Below are positions 45,260 through 53,100 of a DNA stretch of 64,000 bases, piece by piece. Origin of the DNA: Bryobacteraceae bacterium (lineage in GTDB: Bacteria; Acidobacteriota; Terriglobia; Bryobacterales; Bryobacteraceae); the NCBI GenBank assembly GCA_025928545.1, contig JAICJH010000007.1, positions 1 to 64,000 on the forward strand, given 5' to 3'. Position 1 is the stretch's first letter, and each line of letters begins with the position of its first letter. Under the pieces are notes generated by a model that saw nothing but the letters and a program-made list of their open reading frames with translations, was not told the origin of the DNA and did no database searches. The position numbers and the translations under genes are program-made.

Positions 45260-45709
45260 CTAAAGATGAGCCTGGCCGCGTTCAAAATCCAGCAGGCTGC
45301 GCTTCAATTCCACGCCGTAGGCATATCCCGTCAATGAACCGTCGGCTCCGATGACACGATGGCATGGCACGACGATCGCGATCGGGTTCGTGGCATTCGC
45401 ACGACCCACGGCGCGGGCCGCACCGTCGCTTCCCACCCGTTTCGCCAGTTCAGCATAACTGATCGTCTGGCCGTAAGGGATACGCATCAGTTCGGTCCAC
45501 ACCCGCTTCTGGAAGTCCGTACCTGCGGCAGCCAACGGCAATTCAAATACTTTGCGTCGGCCTGTGAAGAACTCATTCAACTGGCGCGCTATGGCGGGGT
45601 TACTCAATCCATCACCATTGCCGTCCGCCGCGCCGAACTTCAGTTCCGTTAACGCGCCCTCATGATTCGTCGAGGCCTGAATGGGGCCAAAGGGAGTTTC
45701 AATTCTCAT
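45260..45709 (-). CDS. ogt: Methylated-DNA--protein-cysteine methyltransferase
   Basis: 149 residues. It removes methyl from O6-methylguanine by suicidal transfer to Cys116 in the PCHRV motif (IAIVVPCHRVIGADGSLTGY). The helix-turn-helix segment (IPYGQTISYAELAKRVG) and the Arg finger region (ARAVGRANATNP) are present. It starts 4 bp after the stop of the Ada/AlkA fusion, so the two form an alkylation-repair operon. The N-terminal domain is short, as in Ogt-type enzymes. Confidence 0.95.
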   Translation of the reverse strand: MRIETPFGPIQASTNHEGALTELKFGAADGNGDGLSNPAIARQLNEFFTGRRKVFELPLAAAGTDFQKRVWTELMRIPYGQTISYAELAKRVGSDGAARAVGRANATNPIAIVVPCHRVIGADGSLTGYAYGVELKRSLLDFERGQAHL

Positions 45710-45713
45710 ATGA

Positions 45714-47219
45714 TTATTCCTTGTTTAAATCCTTCGAATCGCCCAGGCTTGCCCAGACATGACAGGCGGCGAGGCTGCGAAAAGGCGCGAACCTGTCCAG
45801 CGCTTCCCTGACGCCGCGTTCGTCTGGCCTGGCGCCAAGCACTGCGGCCAGGCCGCGCGCGAGGCCCGCATCTCCCGCAGGCAGACAATCGGCGAAAGCA
45901 ATTCCGCGCAGGAAAACATACTGGACGGTCCACGGCCCCACACCGCGAATGCTGCCGAGTAGACGCGCCGCGTGGCGGGCGGAAAGCTCACGAAACTTAT
46001 TCAGGGGAACTTCACCGCTCGCAACCGCCCGCGCCGCCGCGAGCAGATAGTCGGCCTTCGAAGCCGAAAACTTCAGGCTGCGAAGCAAGTCCACGTCGGC
46101 TGCCGCGACCGCTTCAGGCATTGGAAATGCGCGCAGCCCGCTCGAATGGGCGCGGCCGAGCTTCAATATCAGACCGCGTCGCAAAGTAACCGCCGCCTGA
46201 AGGCTGATCTGCTGACCCATGATTGCCCAACCCAACGCCTCCCACGGTTCGGGCGTACACGGAATACGTAAGCCGCTTTGCCGCTGGAACATGGTTCCCA
46301 ACGCCGAGTCGCGATAGAACTGACGGCCGAAAGCCGCCGCATCCGATTCAAATCCCAGCATCCGCCGTACGGCACGGTGGGCGGCAAAAGAACAACCGGG
46401 ATCGGTCTTGCAAATCGCAGAATCTTTCGTGAATTCCACGTGCACGGCAACTGTCTCTCCGTCGGCCTCAAAACACTTGGTGAAACCGTTGGACGCGACT
46501 CGCTCACTGATGCTTTCTTTGTCACGGCCGAAGAAATCGAGAACCTCGCGGATCCGGTAATCCGCGGGGAGACGCACGGTGAAGCTGCTTTCGGTTCGCA
46601 ACGCGGCGTAGGCGGCGGGAGTGACGCCTGTCCGCGACGTGAATTGGTCATGAAACGCCGATGCGCTTCCATAGCCGGCGCCGGAGGCGGCATCAATCGG
46701 CTTCGCGCCGTTTTCGAGCAACCGGCAGGCGATCTCCACGCGTACGCGGCGCAGGAACGCCCCTGGCGATTCATGCCCGTGTTCGCGAAACAGATCGTTC
46801 AGGGCGGTGCGGCTCAGGCCTGCTGCGCGCGCCACCTGCGGAATTCCAGAAAAAGCGGCCGGGTCCCGCAGCACTCGCGCAACGGTTTGTTCGAAGAGGC
46901 TCTCATGAAATTCCTCGCCACGATAAAAAGAATCGGGCCGGCAGCGAAAGCAGGGCCGCAAACCGCTTTTCCGCGCGTCTTCAGGAACCCGGAAAAAGCG
47001 AACATTCTCGCGCTTCGGACGCCGCGCCGGACAAGACGGAAGGCAATAGATTCCGGTACTGATGACGCCGGTCAGAAACTTGCCGTTATCGGCAGGATCG
47101 CGCAACAGAAATTGCCGATAGAGCGCGTCGGCATCCTTCAGTGGATCCCAGCGCGCGGCCAACGGCCCGGAACCTTGTCCATTCCGAGGGCGCGCGCTGT
47201 TGCCGGGGGGCGTGGGCAT
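45714..47219 (-). CDS. alkA: Ada regulatory domain / AlkA 3-methyladenine glycosylase fusion
   Basis: 501 residues. The N-terminal Ada zinc domain has Cys59, Cys63, Cys90 and Cys93, the same spacing as Cys38/42/69/72 of E. coli Ada. Cys59 would accept methyl from phosphotriesters and switch the protein to an activator. An AraC-type HTH follows (about 115-205; VARAAGLSRTALNDLFREHG). Then an AlkA N-domain (about 210-290) and an HhH-GPD glycosylase domain (EALGWAIMGQQISLQAAVTL, and LGSIRGVGPWTVQYVFLRG) with its catalytic Asp in PAGDAGLARG. The methyltransferase domain of Ada is absent but supplied by the next gene. The operon is probably self-induced by alkylation. Confidence 0.93.
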   Translation of the reverse strand: MPTPPGNSARPRNGQGSGPLAARWDPLKDADALYRQFLLRDPADNGKFLTGVISTGIYCLPSCPARRPKRENVRFFRVPEDARKSGLRPCFRCRPDSFYRGEEFHESLFEQTVARVLRDPAAFSGIPQVARAAGLSRTALNDLFREHGHESPGAFLRRVRVEIACRLLENGAKPIDAASGAGYGSASAFHDQFTSRTGVTPAAYAALRTESSFTVRLPADYRIREVLDFFGRDKESISERVASNGFTKCFEADGETVAVHVEFTKDSAICKTDPGCSFAAHRAVRRMLGFESDAAAFGRQFYRDSALGTMFQRQSGLRIPCTPEPWEALGWAIMGQQISLQAAVTLRRGLILKLGRAHSSGLRAFPMPEAVAAADVDLLRSLKFSASKADYLLAAARAVASGEVPLNKFRELSARHAARLLGSIRGVGPWTVQYVFLRGIAFADCLPAGDAGLARGLAAVLGARPDERGVREALDRFAPFRSLAACHVWASLGDSKDLNKE

Positions 47220-47274
47220 AGTTTGATCTTATGCCGCCGCCCGGCGCGCTGTCTTCCGAAAACGGCCGTTCAAA

Positions 47275-47709
47275 TCACTTGATCTGAAGATTGATGACCG
47301 GCAGTTCCTTGGGATCGAAAGAACTTAAGGTTCGCGCCGAGCTGGCTTTGCCGTTCAACTGGGCCTTCAGTTCGTAATCGACATCCTTACTCAGTCCCGC
47401 GAAGTAGTAATCGCCCTTTTCGCGGGTAATGAAGGAGCGAACCTGAAGCGTGCGCGTGTTCTTCAACTGGACAATCGCTCCCACGAGGGGCTTGCCGTCG
47501 GCATCGGTGACAAAACCGCTGACGGGCCGTTCGGAAGCAGCTTTCTTTTTATCCTTGGAATTGCTGCTGCCCTTATCGCCGCCGCCCAGCACGACCGCGG
47601 GCGGGCCGTTACCGTTTGGATCGCCCGCTCTCGGGTCGGTGCTTTGACCCAGAACGGCCATGGCGCCCCCGGCCACTAGCAAGGCGTACAGGATGACTCT
47701 TTTCGGCAT
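47275..47709 (-). CDS. Secreted protein with carboxypeptidase-regulatory-like domain
   Basis: About 144 residues. The signal peptide MPKRVILYALLVAGGAMAVL is followed by a low-complexity Gly/Asp/Lys linker (residues 25-60). A CarboxypepD_reg-like beta sandwich then reads VSGFVTDADGKPLVGAIVQL, FITREKGDYYFAGL and DYELKAQLNGKAS. The ATG at 47709 has GAGG upstream; the frame is open to 47772. Such single domains are common on surface proteins in this group. The partner is unknown. Confidence 0.78.
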   Translation of the reverse strand: MPKRVILYALLVAGGAMAVLGQSTDPRAGDPNGNGPPAVVLGGGDKGSSNSKDKKKAASERPVSGFVTDADGKPLVGAIVQLKNTRTLQVRSFITREKGDYYFAGLSKDVDYELKAQLNGKASSARTLSSFDPKELPVINLQIK

Positions 47710-47759
47710 GTTATGGAAGCCTCTATTTAATTTTACTCGCGGGAACGTGATCTGGTTCC

Positions 47760-48719
47760 CTAAACCCACCACGCAGCCACCGGTTTATCCCGAATAACGA
47801 GCGCATCGAGAAAGCGTACCGCCTTGGTCAGCCCTTCCTCGGGCGACATGAGAGTGTCTTCATGCTCGACTGAGAGAACGTAGTCGTAATTGAACATGCG
47901 CAGCGTGGAGATAAATTCGCTCCACCATTCGGCGCCGTGACCGTAGCCACAGGTGCGGAAGATCCAGCCACGATTCCGCTCATCGGTATAGAGTTTGGTA
48001 TCGAGGACACCGGTTTTCGGCAAATTACGGGGATAAATCTGCGTGTCCTTGGCGTGGACGTGATAAATACAGCCATCGAGAACGCGCACGGCAGCGATTG
48101 GGTCGATTCCCTGCCAGAACATATGGCTGGGGTCGTAATTACAGCCAACGGACGGTCCGGCAATTTCGCGCAACCGCAGCATCGTTTCCGGGCTGTAGGC
48201 CACAAAACCGGGGTGCATTTCGATGGCGATCTTCACACCATGATCGGCGGCGAATTTGCCGTGCTTTTTCCAATAGGGAGTAACCTTCTTATCCCATTGC
48301 CAAGCCAGCAGTTCCAGGTATTCCGGGGGCCACGGAGTCGTGACCCAATTCGGATATTTTGCTTTGTCGCTGTCGCCGGGGCAACCGGAAAAATCGATCA
48401 CCACCGGCACTTCCAGCTTCTCGGCCAACAAGACTGTCTTCCGGCTGACCTCCTGGTACTTTTTTGCAATGGCGGGATTCGGGTGCAGCGGATTGCCATG
48501 CGAACTTAATGCGCTGATAGAGAATCCGTTATCGTCAAGCTTCTGTTTGAACTCCCGGAGGGCGGTCTTGCTTTCGAGCAGCGACAACTTACAGTGCGGA
48601 TCGCCTGGATAATTACCGGTTCCGAGCTCAAAAGTGCTGACCCCGAGGGTTTTCAGCTTCTTCATGACGTCGTCAATCGACAAATGGGACAAAAGTGGGG
48701 TAAAAACGCCGATTCTCAA
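47760..48719 (-). CDS. Sugar phosphate isomerase/epimerase family protein (TIM barrel)
   Basis: About 319 residues of the xylose-isomerase-like TIM-barrel family (AP endonuclease 2 fold). Metal-site motifs include Glu in VKIAIEMHPGF, NYDPSHMFWQGIDP, HVHAKDTQI and Glu in DYVLSVEHED. A TTG start at 48719 with AGGAGA five bases upstream gives MRIGVFTPLL, a typical start for the family; the longer frame to 48791 adds unrelated sequence. The substrate is unknown; relatives include IolE-like and other sugar isomerases. Cytoplasmic, as no signal is seen. Confidence 0.85.
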   Translation of the reverse strand: MRIGVFTPLLSHLSIDDVMKKLKTLGVSTFELGTGNYPGDPHCKLSLLESKTALREFKQKLDDNGFSISALSSHGNPLHPNPAIAKKYQEVSRKTVLLAEKLEVPVVIDFSGCPGDSDKAKYPNWVTTPWPPEYLELLAWQWDKKVTPYWKKHGKFAADHGVKIAIEMHPGFVAYSPETMLRLREIAGPSVGCNYDPSHMFWQGIDPIAAVRVLDGCIYHVHAKDTQIYPRNLPKTGVLDTKLYTDERNRGWIFRTCGYGHGAEWWSEFISTLRMFNYDYVLSVEHEDTLMSPEEGLTKAVRFLDALVIRDKPVAAWWV

Positions 48720-48821
48720 TGGATTCTCCTGTGCTGTTCCGTCAAACCAACTGCTAAGAATAACAGGGTTGGACGCACCACTCCCCTGCACGTTATAGAA
48801 TGCCGGGGCGTCATTCTCATC

Positions 48822-49187
48822 ATGAAGAGAATACTACTTGTGTGTCTTCTTGCGGGGGCGGCGGCTCTGATGCTGGCGCAGCAACCGAGGCGTGTCGGTC
48901 CTGGCCGGATTACAGGCGGAAACTCATCCCAGACGCCGGTTTATGCGCCGTTCGAGCTGCTTTCCGTTTATCCGCAGGAATCCGCCAACGGAGAGTTTGC
49001 TCAGGTGGATACCAACCAGTTGCAGACGCTCGCAGGGGAAGGCTGGCAGTTGGTTTCGGTTGCTCCTTACGCGTACCGGAACGAAGGCGCACCCGGCGCG
49101 GCCAATCAGCCCACATCGCCTCCGCCGCCGCTGGTTACCCAGGTTTACCTTGCGTACTTTTTCCAGCGCAGCCGTCTGATTCGTTGA
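48822..49187 (+). CDS. Small exported protein, DUF4177-like
   Basis: 121 residues with a signal peptide (MKRILLVCLLAGAAALMLAQ). The rest has FELLSVYPQE, QLQTLAGEGWQLVSVAPYAY and VYLAYFFQR, a short alpha/beta pattern ([LY]...LN..G..GW..V) like DUF4177 proteins. The function is unknown. The ATG at 48822 was chosen for the signal peptide; the open frame to 48594 overlaps the opposite isomerase gene. Confidence 0.7.
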   Translation: MKRILLVCLLAGAAALMLAQQPRRVGPGRITGGNSSQTPVYAPFELLSVYPQESANGEFAQVDTNQLQTLAGEGWQLVSVAPYAYRNEGAPGAANQPTSPPPPLVTQVYLAYFFQRSRLIR

Positions 49188-49275
49188 ACTTCCGTTCTCA
49201 ATCGTTCTCAGGTGGTCGCCGGGAAAGATAACCAGCCCGCCTGACGCCTGGTGCACTCAGAGTAAACTTGTCTCC

Positions 49276-49653
49276 ATGAACTGGAGCGCTGCGGCGGCCG
49301 TTATGCTGGGACTGGCCGTGGCGATCGGCGCATTCGGGGCTCACGGGCTCAAAGGGCGGCTGGACGAATATTCCATGGGCGTCTATGAAAAAGCCGTTAT
49401 CTATCATTTCTTTCATGCGCTCGGCCTCCTGATCGTTTCCATCCTTCCCCGCCTCGGTCTCCTGTCACAATCCTCCGGAAGCTGGATCTGCGGGCTTCTG
49501 CTGGCTGGCATCCTGCTCTTTTCCGGCAGCCTTTACGCTTTGGCACTGAGCGGCGTGACGTTACTCGGGGCCGTCACACCTCTGGGTGGCCTGGCTTTTC
49601 TGGCGGCATGGTTCCTTCTGGCATTCTTTCTCCTCAGGCACAACACCGTCTGA
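49276..49653 (+). CDS. DUF423 family membrane protein (YgdD-like)
   Basis: 125 residues and four hydrophobic helices. Family signatures are GAFGAHGLKGRL near residues 18-29, YEKAVIYHFFHALGLL near 37-52, and GSLYALALSG with TPLGGLAFLAAW near the end. It is an inner membrane protein of unknown function, widespread in bacteria. The length is normal. Confidence 0.88.
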   Translation: MNWSAAAAVMLGLAVAIGAFGAHGLKGRLDEYSMGVYEKAVIYHFFHALGLLIVSILPRLGLLSQSSGSWICGLLLAGILLFSGSLYALALSGVTLLGAVTPLGGLAFLAAWFLLAFFLLRHNTV

Positions 49654-49660
49654 TCAGACG

Positions 49661-49879
49661 TCAGATTTGCGGTGCCGGAGACGGCGGATCAACTTCCGGC
49701 ACAACGTCCGGACCCGGTTCATCTATATCGGGACGTGGATTGCCCGGGTAGAGGGGGTCGGGTTCAGGATCACGCGGGGGCAGTTTTGGCTCGGGCACGA
49801 GACGGATCTCCGGCCCTGCCGATGCACGTGGCCTTCCATAAGCATCTGCGGGAATCAGCCGCCCGATTGACCTTCGTCT
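49661..49879 (-). other. Pro/Asp-rich open frame, possible frameshifted tail
   Basis: On the minus strand an open frame without an ATG ends in TGA at 49661. It encodes a clearly non-random Pro/Asp/Glu-rich sequence (PEPKLPPRDPEPDPLYPG, then PEVDPPSPAPQI). It lies in the -1 frame directly after the small acidic frame at 49855-50055, overlapping its end. Either the two are one gene broken by an indel, or this is a separate small gene starting at a GTG near 49810. I cannot decide. Confidence 0.4.
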
Positions 49880-50055
49880 TCAAGCCGCGCTGGTCTGGCG
49901 TGAAGTGTGGTATGGCCCCTTAACTGATCCAGTTCCGTGTCGCCGTCGTTCGGATCGAGATCGGCGTCATCCGGAATAAGCGATTCAGATTCCTCCGCAG
50001 TTACTTCGCACGGGTTTGCGTTGCGTTTGTTCACTTCAAGGTTGTCATTGTCCAC
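49855..50055 (-). CDS. Small acidic protein, possibly the N-terminal half of a frameshifted gene
   Basis: 66 codons from an ATG at 50055. The product is rich in Asp/Glu (EESESLIPDDADLDPNDGD), with a single Cys and no membrane segment. It matches no family I know. The composition is continued after its stop by the Pro/Asp-rich sequence in the -1 frame, which suggests one protein of about 125 residues split by a frameshift. It is divergent from the 12-blade NHL gene. Confidence 0.45.
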   Translation of the reverse strand: MDNDNLEVNKRNANPCEVTAEESESLIPDDADLDPNDGDTELDQLRGHTTLHARPARLEDEGQSGG

Positions 50056-50174
50056 GCCTCATTATCGCCGAAAGACGGCAGGTGGAAACACCCCGAAAGA
50101 TTCTTTATGTGGACTATTCAAACTCACCGGGGATGCCGATAAACAACCAGCCGCAACCGATGTCGCCAGCTTTC

Positions 50175-53100
50175 ATGAAATCCGAGAGGCGCGCGTTCCG
50201 GGGCATGGTCCTCATGGGTTTGTTGCTGACGGAGGCCAGTGCGCAAACCTATACGATCACCACGTTTGCCGGAGGTGCGCTCCCAGTGAACATTCCGGGT
50301 ATCAGCGCCAGTCTGGCGGGCCCGCAATCTGCCATCGCGAACGACGCTTCCGGGAATGTGTTCTTCGCCGACGGCAATACGGTGCTTCGTCTGGATGCCC
50401 AGACAGGCATGCTGACCCTTGCCGCAGGCAATGGAACGTCCGGCTACAGTGGCGATAACGGACCGGCAGTCAGCGCGCAACTGCGCGGCACATACGGACT
50501 CGCAGTGGATACGGCCGGAAATCTGTACATTGCATCCAATACGGATCATGTCGTTCGCAAAGTTTCCGGTGGTCTGATCACGACAATCGCCGGCACGGGG
50601 GCAGCGGGTTTCAGCGGCGACAACGGAGCTGCCGCGAACGCTCAGTTGAATGCTCCGGTTGGTATCGCGATAGATTCATCAGGCAGCCTGTATATCGCCG
50701 ATTACGGCAACAATCGGATCCGGCAAATCAAAGCGGGTGTGATTACCACCGTGGCGGGAATCGGAAGCGCGGGCTTCAGCGGAGATAACGGGCCCGCGCT
50801 CTCCGCGCAATTGAACGCGCCACACGGCGTCGCTGTCGATGGAAACGGGAATATATACTTCGCCGATTCCGGCAATCACCGGATTCGAAAACTCAGCGCG
50901 GGGATCATCGGCACAGTCGCGGGTAATGGAGTGCCCGGATTCAGCGGCGATACCGGCCCTGCTACTGCCGCTCAGGTCGATACGCCATGCGGCATTGCCA
51001 TCGATGCCGCAGGCAATATCGTGATTGCCGATTACTACAACCATCGCGTACGCCGGGTTTCAAATGGCGTCATTACAACGGTGGGAGGGAACGGTGTGCA
51101 GGGCTTCGCGGGCGATGACGGTCCCGCGGCGGCGGCACAAATGAACGATCCCTTCGTTCTTACGGTGGATGCCGCGGGCAACATTTTCATCGCCGATTAT
51201 GGCAATAACCGCATCCGCCGCATCTCATCGGGAAGCATCGTGACGGTAGCGGGAAACGGCACTGCGGGCGTGAGCGGCGACGGTGGGCCCGCTATCGGCG
51301 CGCAACTGAATACTCCGGCGGGGATTGCGCTCGGCCTGCCTGGGAACCTGTACTTCGCCGATTCAGGAAGCAATCGTGTTCGTGGAATCTCCAACGCGGT
51401 GATCAACACGCTGGCGGGTGCAGGAACCGCTTCGCTGTTGAGCCAACAAGCTGGGGTCGCGATTGACGCACTGGGGAGTCTCTATGTTGCCGATACGGGT
51501 AACCACACTGTCCGCAGGATTTCCGAAGGCAGCATCACCGCCATTGCGGGAACCGGTGTCGCTGGGTTCAGCGGCGATTCCGGACCTGCTGTGAATGCCC
51601 GATTGAATCATCCGTCCGGTATTGCGATTGATGCATCGGGAAGCGTGTACATTGCCGATTCAGTCAATCACAGGATTCGCAAAGTGACGGGATCCACTAT
51701 CACGACCGTGGCAGGTACGGGTACGGCGGGTTTCGCGGGCGATAACGGACCGGCTGTCGGTGCGCAGTTGAACTATCCGCTTGCCATTGCGGTGGATTCG
51801 TCGGGCGCTCTCTATATTGCGGATTCCGGCAATCATCGGATTCGCAAGGTGACAGCGGGAGTGATATCTACTGTGGCGGGAACAGGCGTCCCGGGGTACA
51901 GCGGCGATAACGCCAGTGCAGTGAGTGCGCGGTTGTCGGGTCCGGCTGGCGTGGCGATTTCAAACGGAACCCTGTTCATCGCCGATACGATGAACAACAC
52001 GATTCGGCGGGTTGCAAATGGCATCATCGCCACGATTGCGGGTGGAGGAACGTCCTTCGGCGATAACGGGCCCGCCACCGCCGCCGCTCTGGCCGGACCT
52101 GCGGGAATTGCCGTTGACGCTTCGGGCAATATCTTCATCTCGGATTCGCGGAATAGCCGTATACGCCAGTTGACACCCGTACCGATCAGTATCACCGGTC
52201 CGGCAGTTCTTCCCACCGGAATGGTCGGTACTGCGTTTGCCGCCACAGCGTTGATCGCGACAGGAGGGGCCGGCTCTTATACCTGGTCCGAGACCGGACT
52301 TCCCAATGGCATTTCGCTGAGTTCCGGCGGCATCCTAACTGGAACGCCGACCGCCGCTGGAACGACGTCGCCTGTCTTCACGGTCAAAGACTCTGCACAG
52401 GCGCAGGCCTCCGTCACACTCACCCTCAGGATCGATCCCCGACTTCCCATTATCACGACATTAGCTCCGATCGCCGCCATCGCAGGGGGACCGGGGTTCA
52501 CCCTGACAGTCAACGGCTCCGGCTTTCTCGCCGGCGCAATAATCCAATGGAATGAGACGCAGCTTGTGACGCGATTTGTCAGTGCAACTCAGTTGACCGC
52601 GCCGGTTACGGCAGCACAGATCGCAAGTCCGGGCAATTTCACGATTAGCGTTAGTTCCGGAGGCGTGAGATCCACCAGTGTGGCCTTTCCGGTGAATCCT
52701 CCAACGCCGACGCTGTCGCAAGTCAGTCCCTCGTCTGTAACGGCGACCGGCCCTGGATTCAACCTGACGGCCACCGGAACTGGTTTCGTTCAATCGACTC
52801 AGATGGCCTGGAACGGGGCGTCACTTCAGACGACATTCGTCAGCGCGACGCAATTGACAGCCACGGTTCCGGCGAGCCTGATTAGTAGCGCAGGCACTGC
52901 CGGCCTGACTGCAAACTCAGGTGGCACACCGTCCGCAGCGTTGACGTTCACCATCGGTGGTCCCCCGACCGTAACCAGTACCAGCCCAGGCTCTGTCACC
53001 GCATACAGCGCCACTTTCACGCTGGCAGTCACAGGGACAGGCTTCGCGTCGGGTTCAGTCATCCAGTGGAATAATTCGCCGCTGGCGACCAGGTTCGTAA

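Noticed and set aside
46278..47282. Plus-strand open frame of 334 codons
   Set aside because: It is antisense to the Ada/AlkA fusion, whose Cys spacing and HhH motif prove the minus-strand reading.
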